From the NCBI RefSeq assembly GCF_003952665.1, contig NZ_CP017946.1:1922001-1986000 (forward strand): DNA of 64,000 nt. The letters are read 5' to 3'. Below, one piece after another: positions 1-8,451 of this stretch. Position 1 is the stretch's first letter; the number at the start of each line of letters is the position of its first letter. Source of the DNA: Bosea sp. Tri-49 (lineage in GTDB: Bacteria > Pseudomonadota > Alphaproteobacteria > Rhizobiales > Beijerinckiaceae). Made by a program: the position numbers and the translations under genes. Under the pieces are notes generated by a model. That model did no database searches. It saw only the letters and a list, made by a program, of their open reading frames with translations, and was not told the DNA's origin.

Positions 1-601
1 TGTAGGGGCCGGTGCAGACCGGCCGGACCGCGCCCCAGTCGCGCCGGGTCTTGCCGCCGGCAGCGCTGACGACAGGCGCCTTGTCGTAATGGCCTGACGG
101 ATAGATCGCGGTGTTGCCCGAGAGGAATTCGAGCGCGGCCGGCGTCGGCGCCTTGGCGACAAAGCGGACCTTGTGCGGATCGACCGCCTCGACCGACTTG
201 ATCCAGTCGATCGCGAGGCGGACATTGATGCCGCTATCGGCTGGCATCACATGGCGGAAGGTCGAGACCACATCCTCGGCATCGAGTTCGGTGCCGTCAT
301 GGAACTTGATGCCCTTGCGCAGCTCGACCTCGAGCGTAACGTCGTCGACCCAGCGATGGGAGGAAGCCAGGAGCGGCTTGTATTCGCCGCTGGCGGGATC
401 GCGATGGAACAGGGAGTCGCAGTTGAACATGGTCGCGATGACCACTTCGCGCAGTCCCTGATAATAGATGTCGAAGGTGTCGATCTCGGTCGACGTCGCC
501 CAGGTCAGGGTATCATCGGCCTTTCCGGCGATTGCCGGAGGGGCGAATGCCACGCAAGCCATGACACTGCCGACAAGCGCCGCCATCGAGCGTTTGAACA
601 T
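1..601 (-). CDS. ABC transporter substrate-binding protein, SBP_bac_5 (peptide/nickel) family, C-terminus cut by window edge
   Basis: A periplasmic binding protein of the peptide/opine/nickel family. The minus-strand frame runs open from an ATG at 601 to the window edge, so only about 200 N-terminal residues are present. An SD-like AGGGAGGA lies just upstream of the ATG. The protein opens with a hydrophobic Sec-type signal peptide ending near AIAGKA. Motifs typical of the family follow: DTLTWATSTEIDTFD, then a KFHDGTELDAEDV segment and a decreasing match toward the edge. It is transcribed away from the crotonase operon, with about 400 bases of divergent promoter region between them. The permease and ATPase genes would lie outside the window. 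The family call is firm; the substrate is unknown. Confidence 0.85.
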   Translation of the reverse strand, partial: MFKRSMAALVGSVMACVAFAPPAIAGKADDTLTWATSTEIDTFDIYYQGLREVVIATMFNCDSLFHRDPASGEYKPLLASSHRWVDDVTLEVELRKGIKFHDGTELDAEDVVSTFRHVMPADSGINVRLAIDWIKSVEAVDPHKVRFVAKAPTPAALEFLSGNTAIYPSGHYDKAPVVSAAGGKTRRDWGAVRPVCTGPY

Positions 602-998
602 CGCGATCCTCCCTGGGGCACCTGTCATCCTTGTCGGGGCCTCGATGGGCCACAGATGCCTTCCATTAAATTTGCGCTTTACGTTGAATCTGTCAATTCA
701 GATTGCTGTTACAGCCAATAAAAATTACAAATTTTGCCGTGACAGCGGTTTGTAGGACTGAAGATGAGCGCCCTAATCCCCGCTGCAAGCTGCTCCGCCT
801 GCTCCACGAGCGAGGGTGCAGCGGGCGAGGCCCATCGCGGAGAACCACGCACCCGTTCCGTTTCGACAATCCCGGCCGTGCGCAATTGCGCATAGCGTAT
901 GCCCTCAGGTTTCGCCTTACTCACGAGTAAGCTCAGGAATATCGAGTAGAGCAGGAGATACCGCGGCGGCAAACGACCGTGGGCTCAAGGGGAACGTC
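602..998. other. Divergent intergenic region
   Basis: About 400 bases separate the divergent binding-protein gene and the crotonase operon. The part near 680-745 is unusually AT-rich for this genome and probably holds a promoter. A perfect 7-bp inverted repeat (CTTACTC / GAGTAAG) is annotated separately at 916-931. No convincing protein or RNA gene was seen; an upstream extension of the crotonase frame to 816 lacks a plausible ribosome binding site. Confidence 0.6.
916..931. promoter_or_regulatory. Candidate TetR-type operator
   Basis: CTTACTC-AC-GAGTAAG is a perfect inverted repeat with 7-bp arms and a 2-base centre, lying 68 bases upstream of the crotonase start. Size and symmetry resemble operators bound by TetR-family dimers controlling fatty-acid-type catabolic operons. 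The operon's last gene encodes a TetR regulator, so autoregulation of the whole operon through this site is a reasonable inference. Binding has not been shown. Confidence 0.5.
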
Positions 999-1787
999 AT
1001 GGACCAGGCCGAAAGCCCGGTGCTGCTCACGATCGAGCAGGCAGTCGCCACCGTCACGCTCAATCGTCCGCGCGTGCTCAACGCGATCGACCCGCACATG
1101 GCGCGCAGCCTTGCGGATGCGATCGAACGCATCGCGCAGGATGGCACGGCGCGCGTCCTGCTGTTGCGTGGCGAGGGGCGCGCCTTCTGTGCCGGCGGCG
1201 ATGTCGCCCGCTTCACCGTGGAAGACCCGGCAGCCGCGGTCGAGGCGATCATCGACCCGTTCCACACGGCATTGCGCGCGCTGGATGCCCTGAAGCTGCC
1301 GACGCTCGCAGCCGTCCAAGGCCCGGTCGCTGGAGCGGGTTTCAGTCTCGCCTTGGCCTGCGATCTTTGCATCGCGGCGGACGATGCCGTCTTCACCATG
1401 GCCTATTCGCGCATTGGCGCCTCCCCCGACGGCTCGGCGACCTATCGGCTGCCGCGCCTCGTCGGCGAGCGCAAGGCGCTCGAACTCGCCTTGCTGGCCG
1501 AGCCGATCGGCGTGGCAGAGGCGCAGGTGCTCGGACTGGTCAACAGGGTTGTGCCCACAGCTTCGCTGCAATCCGAGGCGATCTCGCTGGCGCGCCGGCT
1601 CGCACAGGGGCCGACGGCGGCCTATGCCCAGATCAAACATCTCATCGGACGCTCGTTCAGCAACGATCTTCCCGCCCAGCTCGATCTCGAACGCGAGGCT
1701 TTCCTCGCCGGCACGCGAACGGCCGACTTCAGGGAGGGCGCGCAAGCCTTCCTGGCCAAGCGGCCGCCGCAGTTCGAGGGGCGCTGA
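999..1787 (+). CDS. Enoyl-CoA hydratase/isomerase (crotonase) family protein, PaaG-like
   Basis: A 262-residue crotonase-fold protein acting on acyl-CoA thioesters in the cytoplasm. The oxyanion-hole segment RAFCAGGDVARF lies at about residues 61-72, and the second motif GPVAGAGFSLALACDL at about 107-122. The two glutamates of classical enoyl-CoA hydratases are not evident, because serine occupies the first position. An aspartate occurs in SPDGSATYRLPRLVG, as in PaaG-type isomerases, so double-bond isomerisation is at least as likely as hydration. ATG 999 is chosen because family homology starts there; the frame is open upstream to 816 without homology. It is the first gene of the operon running to the TetR gene. 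The substrate is unknown. Confidence 0.85.
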   Translation: MDQAESPVLLTIEQAVATVTLNRPRVLNAIDPHMARSLADAIERIAQDGTARVLLLRGEGRAFCAGGDVARFTVEDPAAAVEAIIDPFHTALRALDALKLPTLAAVQGPVAGAGFSLALACDLCIAADDAVFTMAYSRIGASPDGSATYRLPRLVGERKALELALLAEPIGVAEAQVLGLVNRVVPTASLQSEAISLARRLAQGPTAAYAQIKHLIGRSFSNDLPAQLDLEREAFLAGTRTADFREGAQAFLAKRPPQFEGR

Positions 1788-1788
1788 A

Positions 1789-2604
1789 ATGGTCGCTTCG
1801 CCCATTCTGGAGGTGTCGGGCGTCTCGCTCGCCTTCGGCGGGGTGCGTGCGCTCAGCGACGTCTCGTTCTCGGTCCCGGAAGGCGCGATCACCGCAGTGA
1901 TCGGCCCGAACGGCGCCGGCAAGACCTCGTTGTTCAACACGATCTCGGGCTTCTATCGGCCGCAGGCCGGCAGCATCCGCTTCGCCGGCGAGAGTCTCGA
2001 CGGCGTGCGGGCCCCGCAGCGCGCCGCGCGCGGCCTCGCCCGCACCTTCCAGAACATCGCGCTGTTCCGCGGCATGACCGTGCTCGACAACATCAAGCTC
2101 GGCCGCCACGCCCATATGCGCACCGGCGTGCTCGACGCGCTGTTCTATTGGGGCCGGGCCCAGAAAGAGGAACTGGAGCTGCGGGCCGAGATCGAGGAGC
2201 GCATCATCGATTTCCTCGAGATCCAGCACATCCGCAACGCCTCGGTCGGCACGCTCTCCTACGGGCTGCAGAAGCGCGTCGAGCTGGCGCGGGCGCTGGC
2301 CATGCGCCCGCGCATCCTGATGCTCGATGAACCGGTCGCGGGCATGAACCGCGAGGAGACCGAGGACATGGCCCGCTTCATCCTCGACGTGAAGGAGGAA
2401 TGGGGCGTCACCATCCTGATGGTCGAGCACGACATGGGCATGGTGATGGACATCTCCGACCATGTCGTGGTGCTGAATTTCGGCCAGGTCATCGCCAGCG
2501 GCACGCCGCGCGAGGTGCAAGGCAACGACGCCGTGGTCGCCGCCTATCTCGGCTCGGGCGATGTCGGCGCGATCGCGCGCCGGATCAAGGCGGAGGCGGC
2601 GTGA
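1789..2604 (+). CDS. livG: Branched-chain amino acid-type ABC transporter ATP-binding protein LivG
   Basis: A 271-residue cytoplasmic ATPase of a HAAT-family importer. Walker A GPNGAGKT is at residues 39-46, the family-specific NTISGFY follows, the signature LSYGLQKRVELARAL lies near 160-174, and Walker B ILMLDEPVAGM follows. The FQNIALF and long helical insert before the signature are LivG-like rather than LivF-like. It starts one base after the crotonase stop codon and its own stop overlaps the livH start, so the genes are translationally coupled. With acyl-CoA enzymes in the operon the imported substrate may be an organic acid rather than leucine. Confidence 0.93.
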   Translation: MVASPILEVSGVSLAFGGVRALSDVSFSVPEGAITAVIGPNGAGKTSLFNTISGFYRPQAGSIRFAGESLDGVRAPQRAARGLARTFQNIALFRGMTVLDNIKLGRHAHMRTGVLDALFYWGRAQKEELELRAEIEERIIDFLEIQHIRNASVGTLSYGLQKRVELARALAMRPRILMLDEPVAGMNREETEDMARFILDVKEEWGVTILMVEHDMGMVMDISDHVVVLNFGQVIASGTPREVQGNDAVVAAYLGSGDVGAIARRIKAEAA

Positions 2605-3482
2605 TGGATACGCTCTTTCTCGCCGAAGTGACATTGGCCGGCCTCGGCGCCGGCGCACTCTATGCGCTGACCGGCGTCGCCTTCGTCCTGATCTACAAGG
2701 CGACGCGGGTCGTGAACCTCGCCATCGGCGAGATCCTCATGCTCGGCGGCTATGCCTTCCTCGGCTTCGCCGCCGGGCTCGGACTATCGCCGTGGCTCGC
2801 ATTGCCGTTCGCCATCGCGGCCGGCGGCGCGCTCGGCTGGTTGGTCGAACGCGCCCTGATCCGGCCAATGCTCGGCGAAAGCCCGATCTCGGTGTTCATG
2901 GTGACGATCGGCCTCGGCTCGATCCTGGCCGGCGTGGTGCAGCTCGGCTGGGGCGCCGATCCGCTGCGTTTGCCCGAATTCATGCCGTCGACACCGGTCT
3001 TCATCGGCGAGGCCTATCTCGCGCCGAAGGTCGCGATCGGTTTCGTCGCGGCAGCCGTGGTGATCGGGCTCTTTCTGGCGCTGTTCCGCTTCTCGCGCGG
3101 CGGGGTCGCGTTGAAGGCGACGGCGGCCGACCAGGGCGCGGCCTATTCGGTCGGCATCGACGTTCCCCGCGTCTTCTCGGTCGCATGGATCCTCGCCTGC
3201 GCCACTGCTGCCGGCGCCGGCGTGCTGATCGGAGCGATCGGCGGGATATCGCCGACCATGGGCGTGTTCGGCCTCTCGGTGCTCGTCGTCGTCATCATCG
3301 GCGGGCTAGACTCGATTGCCGGCGCGCTGGTCGGCGGCCTCTTGATCGGACTGGTCGAGGCGCTCGCCGGCGCCTTCCTCGGCGGCGAGTTCAAGCTCGT
3401 CGTCACCTTCGCGCTGCTGCTCGTGTTGCTGATGGTCCGTCCCTACGGGCTGTTCGGCACGCACGAGATCGAAAGGCTCTAG
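2604..3482 (+). CDS. livH: Branched-chain amino acid-type ABC transporter permease LivH
   Basis: A 292-residue inner-membrane permease with about eight hydrophobic segments. The N-terminal part GALYALTGVAFVLIYKATRVVNLAIGE is the hallmark of LivH proteins (a segment of residues about 13-39), and the C-terminal part has the glycine-rich IIGGLDSIAGALVGG loop. The start ATG at 2604 overlaps the livG stop by one base. It pairs with the LivM permease four bases downstream to form the translocation channel. Substrate specificity cannot be read from the sequence. Confidence 0.93.
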   Translation: MDTLFLAEVTLAGLGAGALYALTGVAFVLIYKATRVVNLAIGEILMLGGYAFLGFAAGLGLSPWLALPFAIAAGGALGWLVERALIRPMLGESPISVFMVTIGLGSILAGVVQLGWGADPLRLPEFMPSTPVFIGEAYLAPKVAIGFVAAAVVIGLFLALFRFSRGGVALKATAADQGAAYSVGIDVPRVFSVAWILACATAAGAGVLIGAIGGISPTMGVFGLSVLVVVIIGGLDSIAGALVGGLLIGLVEALAGAFLGGEFKLVVTFALLLVLLMVRPYGLFGTHEIERL

Positions 3483-3486
3483 CGCC

Positions 3487-4527
3487 ATGCGGATCGGCAC
3501 GCTCAAGACCAGCTATGCCGCCGACGAGGCGCTGTTCGACACCCCGACGCAACGCGTGCTGCTGGGGCTGCTCGCGCTTTGCGCGATCGCCTTTCCGTTC
3601 GTTGCCAGCCCGTATTGGCTCTTCCTCGCCTGCCTCTGCGCGATCAATGTCGCGAGCGCGACGGGCCTGAACCTGCTCACCGGCTATACCGGCCTCGTCA
3701 GCCTCGGCCAGGCCGCCTTCATGAGCGTCGGCGCCTATACGGTCGCCGTGCTGGAGATCCGGCTCGGAACGCCTTTCTTCATCAACCTTCTGGTCGGCGC
3801 CGGCCTCGCCGCGATGATCGGCATCCTCGTCGGCATCCCCAGCCTCAAGGTGAAGGGGCTCTATCTCGCCATCGCGACCATCGCGGCCTCGGTCATCCTG
3901 CATTTCCTGTTCGCGCACTGGAGCCTGACGGGCGAGTCGCGCGGCCTGTCGATGCCGCCGGCACACCTGTTTGGGCTGACGCTCGACCAGCCCTTCTCGC
4001 TCTACTGGCTGATCATGCCGGTGACCTGCCTGATGGTGCTCGGCGCGGCCAACCTGCTGCGCACCAGGATCGGGCGCGCCTTCATCGCTATCCGCGACCG
4101 CGACATCTCGGCCGAGGTGCTCGGCATTCCATTGCTGCGCTACAAGCTCACGAGCTTTGCGATCTCGTCCTTCTATGCCGGCCTCGCCGGTGGGCTCTGG
4201 GCCTATTTCTTCCGGGTGGTCACGCCGGAGAGCTTTCCGCTGGTCAATTCGATCTTCTACCTCGCCGCGATCATCGTCGGCGGCATGGGCACGATCCTCG
4301 GCGGTATCCTCGGCGCGGTCTTCATGACGCTGGTGCCGGAGCTTTTGAAGTTCGTCGCGAACTGGGCGACGCCGTTCTATCCGGACGCGCTCGCGGCGCT
4401 GGCGCCGGTGCGCACCATCGTCTTCGGCGGGCTGATCGTCGGCTTCCTGATCTTCGAGCCGCGCGGCCTCGCCGAAATCTGGCGGCGGCTGCGGCGCTTC
4501 TTCCATCTCTGGCCGTTCAGGACCTGA
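3487..4527 (+). CDS. livM: Branched-chain amino acid-type ABC transporter permease LivM
   Basis: A 346-residue inner-membrane permease. Typical LivM features are NLLTGYTGLVSLGQAAFMSVGAY-type residues at about 61-83 and the GRAFIAIRDRDISAEVLGI cytoplasmic coupling loop at about 196-214, followed by YKLTSFAISSFYAGLAGGL. The final conserved glycine-rich loop is IVGGMGTILGGILGA. It starts four bases after livH and is followed after 53 bases by the cognate binding protein. Start and length match the family. Confidence 0.93.
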   Translation: MRIGTLKTSYAADEALFDTPTQRVLLGLLALCAIAFPFVASPYWLFLACLCAINVASATGLNLLTGYTGLVSLGQAAFMSVGAYTVAVLEIRLGTPFFINLLVGAGLAAMIGILVGIPSLKVKGLYLAIATIAASVILHFLFAHWSLTGESRGLSMPPAHLFGLTLDQPFSLYWLIMPVTCLMVLGAANLLRTRIGRAFIAIRDRDISAEVLGIPLLRYKLTSFAISSFYAGLAGGLWAYFFRVVTPESFPLVNSIFYLAAIIVGGMGTILGGILGAVFMTLVPELLKFVANWATPFYPDALAALAPVRTIVFGGLIVGFLIFEPRGLAEIWRRLRRFFHLWPFRT

Positions 4528-4580
4528 GCACTTCGCTGAAACGGCTGCCATCAAGAGCAGCCAACCCTAGGGAGGATGAC

Positions 4581-5765
4581 ATGACGGACAAGCTCATCGA
4601 CAGGCGCCAGCTCCTGGCCGGCACCGCGACGCTCGCAGGCGGATTGGCGCTCGGCATCAGGCCGCTCGCGGCGCAGGAGGGCGGCGACATCGTGCTCGGC
4701 GGTTCGATCCCGCTGACCGGCGTCTTCGCCTTCGCCGGCGTCGGCATCCATGCCGGTATCCAGGACTATCTCAAGATCCTGAACGATGGCGGCGGCATCA
4801 AGGGCCGCAAGATCAAGTACGTCGCCGAGGATACCGCCTACAAGGTCGACGCCTCGGTCGCCGCCTTCAACAAGATCACCAGCCAGGAGAAGGTCTCGCT
4901 CTATTACGGCGACTCGACCGGCTTCTCGAAGACGATCAATCCCGAGCTCGACCGGCGCGGCAGCATGATCATGGCCGGCGCCTCCTTCGCGACCGAGCTC
5001 AACGATCCCAAGAAGTTCCCGCTGCAGTTCATGGCGGGGCCCGACTACACCGAGATGTTCGGCATCCTGCTGCGCTACATCGCCAAGGAGAAGCCGGGCG
5101 CCCGCGTCGCCTTCGTCTATTCCGACAGCGAGTTCGGCCGCGATCCGATCGTGCCGAGCGAAGCCGTCGCCAAGGAGCTGAAGCTCAGCGTCGTCGAGAA
5201 GATCGTGACGCCGCCCGGCAGCGTCGACGTCTCGACCGAGGTGCTGAAGCTGCGCCGCGCCAATCCCGACTTCACGATCTTCCACGGCTATGTGCTGGCG
5301 CCGATCCCGGAATTCGTCGCGCAGGCGAAGCAGATGGGCATGAAGAGCCAGTTCATGGGCACGTTCTGGACGATGGACAACTCGACGGTGCAGCGCATGG
5401 GCGACGCGGCCGAGGGTTTCATGGGCGTGATGCCGTACCGCTACTATTACGACAAGGAAGGCTCCTCGCCGATGCTGGAGAAGATCCGGCAGATGCGCCC
5501 GGAATACCAGTCGACCGGCTATCTCCAGGGCTTCGTCACCGCCATGCTGATGGCCGAGGCGGTGAAGCGCACGCTCGATGCCGGCAAGGAGCTGACCGGC
5601 GTCAACCTCAAGGCCGGGCTCAACAGCATCAAGGATTTCGACACCGGTGGGCTGTTCGGCGTGCCGATCTCGATCCCCGGCAACTCCGTGCCGGTCGGGC
5701 GCATCTACCGCTTCGACGCCAAGGCCAAGCAGATGCAGCCGGCCTCCGACTGGATCAAGCTGTGA
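4581..5765 (+). CDS. ABC transporter substrate-binding protein, LivK-like (Peripla_BP_6)
   Basis: A 394-residue periplasmic binding protein of the Leu/Ile/Val receptor family. ATG 4581 follows an SD sequence GGGAGGA. The N-terminus DRRQLLAGTATLAGG, with two arginines before a hydrophobic stretch, looks like a Tat signal, cleaved near PLAAQE. The mature part begins IVLGGSIPLTGVFAFAG, the usual first strand of Peripla_BP_6 proteins, and contains the GGIKGRKIKY segment. It lies between livM and livF, completing the importer. Homologues beside acyl-CoA genes usually bind aromatic or aliphatic carboxylates, which is inference here. Confidence 0.9.
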   Translation: MTDKLIDRRQLLAGTATLAGGLALGIRPLAAQEGGDIVLGGSIPLTGVFAFAGVGIHAGIQDYLKILNDGGGIKGRKIKYVAEDTAYKVDASVAAFNKITSQEKVSLYYGDSTGFSKTINPELDRRGSMIMAGASFATELNDPKKFPLQFMAGPDYTEMFGILLRYIAKEKPGARVAFVYSDSEFGRDPIVPSEAVAKELKLSVVEKIVTPPGSVDVSTEVLKLRRANPDFTIFHGYVLAPIPEFVAQAKQMGMKSQFMGTFWTMDNSTVQRMGDAAEGFMGVMPYRYYYDKEGSSPMLEKIRQMRPEYQSTGYLQGFVTAMLMAEAVKRTLDAGKELTGVNLKAGLNSIKDFDTGGLFGVPISIPGNSVPVGRIYRFDAKAKQMQPASDWIKL

Positions 5766-5795
5766 CGGCAACTGCCGGATGAAGGGCTAGAGGTC

Positions 5796-6605
5796 ATGGC
5801 CGGTCCCGCGGTGCTCGACGTCAACAACGTCGAGGTGGTCTATAACCGGACCGTGCAGGTGCTGCGCGGGCTGTCGCTGCAAGTGCCGGAGGGCGAGATC
5901 GTTGCCCTTCTCGGCTCGAACGGCGCCGGCAAGTCGACGCTGCTGAAGGCGGTGTCGAACCTGCTCTCGCTCGAGGATGGCGACGTCACCGCCGGCGCCA
6001 TCCGCTTCCGCGGCGACGATATCGCCAGCCTGACCCCGCACGGCCTGGTCCGGCGTGGACTTTTTCACGTCATGGAGGGGCGGCGCATCTTCGAGGATCT
6101 GACGGTCGAGGAGAATCTCACCGCCGCGACCTTCGCGCTGACCGGGCGCAAGCTGCCCGCAGCCGATTTTGACCTCGTTTATGACTACTTCCCAAGGCTG
6201 CACGAGCGCCGCAAGGGGCTCGCCGGCTATCTCTCCGGCGGCGAGCAGCAGATGCTGGCGATCGGGCGAGCCTTGATCGCCAGGCCCTCGCTGATCCTGC
6301 TCGACGAACCCTCGCTCGGCCTCGCGCCAAAGCTGGTCGAGGAAATCTTCGCGATCATCGCCCGCATCAATGCCGAGCAGAAGGTCTCGATGCTGCTGGT
6401 CGAGCAGAACGCCGCCGTCGCTTTCGCGGTGGCGAATTACGGCTATATCCTCGAAATGGGCAAGGTCGTGATCGACGGCCCGGTCGAGAAGCTGATGCGC
6501 GACCAGGACGTGCGCGAATTCTATCTCGGCCTCGGCGGCGCCGGGGCTGAGCGCAGCTATCGCGACATCAAGCACTACAAGCGCCGCAAGCGCTGGCTCT
6601 CGTAG
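5796..6605 (+). CDS. livF: Branched-chain amino acid-type ABC transporter ATP-binding protein LivF
   Basis: A 269-residue ATPase, the second of the importer. Walker A GSNGAGKST is near residues 39-47, the signature is LSGGEQQMLAIGRAL and Walker B is LILLDEPSLGLAP. The LDVNNVEVVYNRTVQVLRG opening and compact size are LivF-like. The C-terminus ends in a basic SYRDIKHYKRRKRWLS-type tail that extends past the usual LivF end and is seen in operons carrying acyl-CoA ligases (recalled, not searched). The next gene starts only two bases after its stop. Confidence 0.92.
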   Translation: MAGPAVLDVNNVEVVYNRTVQVLRGLSLQVPEGEIVALLGSNGAGKSTLLKAVSNLLSLEDGDVTAGAIRFRGDDIASLTPHGLVRRGLFHVMEGRRIFEDLTVEENLTAATFALTGRKLPAADFDLVYDYFPRLHERRKGLAGYLSGGEQQMLAIGRALIARPSLILLDEPSLGLAPKLVEEIFAIIARINAEQKVSMLLVEQNAAVAFAVANYGYILEMGKVVIDGPVEKLMRDQDVREFYLGLGGAGAERSYRDIKHYKRRKRWLS

Positions 6606-6607
6606 GG

Positions 6608-8440
6608 ATGGCGGCAATGCGCGAGCTTCCGAACCTCACTCTGCCGCAGATGCTGCGCGAGAATGCGCGGACCATGCCGGAGCGCATCGCGCTCAGGCAG
6701 AAGGATTTCGGCATCTGGCTGCCGATCAGCTGGGCCGAATACGACCGCCGCGCCCGCCATTTCGGCCTCGGACTGCGCGCGCTCGGCCTCGCCGAAGGCG
6801 GGCATGTCGGCATCCTCTCGGAGAACCGCGCCGAATGGGTCGTAGCCCAGCTCGGCGCCGGCATGGTCAGCGCCGTCGCGATCGGCGTCTATGCGACGAG
6901 CCCGGCCAACGAGGTCGCCTATGTGCTGGGCCATGCCGAGGTCGAGATTGTGGTCTGCGAGGACCAGGAGCAGACCGACAAGGTGCTGGAGCGGCTGGAG
7001 GAGCTGCCCCGGCTGAAGCGCATCGTGGTGATCGATCCCAAGGGCCTGCGGGGTTACGCCTCGGAGCTGGTCGTCGCCTTCACCGAGGTGCTGCGGCTCG
7101 GCGCCGAGCATGAGACCGCGCACCCCGGACTGGTCGATTCCTGCCTCGCCGCCCAGACGCCGGCCGATATCGGCCTGATGGTCTACACCTCCGGTTCGAC
7201 CGGCAAGCCCAAGGGCGCGATGCTGAGCTATCGCAATATGCGCGCCCAGGCGGCCGGCGTGGTCGAGCGGCTTGGCTATGATGCCGCGACGACCAACCTG
7301 TCCTATCTGCCGCTCTGCCATGTCGCCGAGCAGATGCTGAGCACGATGGCGCCGATCTATGCCGGCTCCTGCGTCTCCTTCGGCGAGTCGATCCGCACCG
7401 TGCAGGAGGATCTGCGCGAGGTCGCGCCGACGCTCTTCCTCGGCGTCCCCCGCATCTGGGAGAAGCTGCACGCGGCGATCCACATCAAGCTGATGGAGGC
7501 CGGCGGCTGGCGCCGGCGCCTGTTCGAGGCCGGCCTTGCCGCCTGCGAGCCCTTCGCCACCAAGCCGAAAGCCGCGCGCGGCCTGCGCGAGAAGGCGATC
7601 GCGGGCTTCTACCACCTCGTTATCTTCCGGGCGCTGCAGAACTTCATCGGCCTGCGCAAAGCCAAGGTCGCGCTGACCGGCGCGGCACCGATCCCGCCGC
7701 GGATCGTCCAGTTCTTCCGCACGCTCGGCGTGCCGCTGGTCGAGGTCTACGGGCTGACCGAGACCTCGGGCATGTCAGTCGGCCAGCGCCGCGAGCGCCT
7801 GCTGCCTGCTTCAGTCGGCGAGGCCGTCGCCGGCACCGAGCTCAAGCTCGGCGATCAGGGCGAACTCCTGCTGCGCGGCGACATCGTCTTCGAGGGCTAT
7901 TTCCGCAATCCCGAGGCGACGGCAGGCGTGCTGCGCGACGGCTGGCTCCACACCGGCGACGTCGCCGTGATCGAGGGCGGTCAGGTGCGGATCGTCGATC
8001 GTCTCAAGGACATCATGATCACTGCCGGCGGCAAGAACCTCAGCCCGTCGGAGATCGAGAACACGGTGAAGGGCAGCGCCTTCATCAAGGAGTGCATCGT
8101 CGTCGCCGACGGCCGCCGCTACCCCTCCGCGCTCATCCAGATCGACGCCGAGACCGTCGGCAAATGGGCCGAGGAGAACCGCATCGCCTTCACCCATTTC
8201 CGCAGCCTGGCCGAGCACGAGCGCGTGCGCGAGCTCGTCGCCACCGAAATCGAGCAGGCGAACAGTCAGCTCGCACCTGTGGCGCAGCTCAAGCGCTTCC
8301 ACCTCCTCGTCAAGGAGCTCGACCATGACGACGACGAGGTCACCGCGACGATGAAGGTGCGCCGCGCCAACATCGCAAAGAAATACGCCGCCGAGATCGA
8401 GGCCTTGTACAAGTCCGAACGGCAGGCAGAACCAGCCTGA
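6608..8440 (+). CDS. AMP-dependent acyl-CoA synthetase (long-chain fatty acid-CoA ligase type)
   Basis: A 610-residue adenylate-forming enzyme that activates a carboxylic acid to its CoA thioester. The P-loop motif YTSGSTGKPKGAM lies at about 191-203, the YGLTETSG motif at about 380, and the core motif GWLHTGDVAVI and the hinge DRLKDIMITAGGKNLSP follow. An LPLCHVAEQ-type segment and a membrane-associated helix near 340 recall long-chain FadD15-like ligases (family comparable in length). It is embedded between livF and a thiolase with gaps of 2 and 11 bases, so its substrate is probably the acid imported by the transporter. The acid itself cannot be named. Confidence 0.9.
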   Translation: MAAMRELPNLTLPQMLRENARTMPERIALRQKDFGIWLPISWAEYDRRARHFGLGLRALGLAEGGHVGILSENRAEWVVAQLGAGMVSAVAIGVYATSPANEVAYVLGHAEVEIVVCEDQEQTDKVLERLEELPRLKRIVVIDPKGLRGYASELVVAFTEVLRLGAEHETAHPGLVDSCLAAQTPADIGLMVYTSGSTGKPKGAMLSYRNMRAQAAGVVERLGYDAATTNLSYLPLCHVAEQMLSTMAPIYAGSCVSFGESIRTVQEDLREVAPTLFLGVPRIWEKLHAAIHIKLMEAGGWRRRLFEAGLAACEPFATKPKAARGLREKAIAGFYHLVIFRALQNFIGLRKAKVALTGAAPIPPRIVQFFRTLGVPLVEVYGLTETSGMSVGQRRERLLPASVGEAVAGTELKLGDQGELLLRGDIVFEGYFRNPEATAGVLRDGWLHTGDVAVIEGGQVRIVDRLKDIMITAGGKNLSPSEIENTVKGSAFIKECIVVADGRRYPSALIQIDAETVGKWAEENRIAFTHFRSLAEHERVRELVATEIEQANSQLAPVAQLKRFHLLVKELDHDDDEVTATMKVRRANIAKKYAAEIEALYKSERQAEPA

Positions 8441-8451
8441 AGGAGAGTTCC

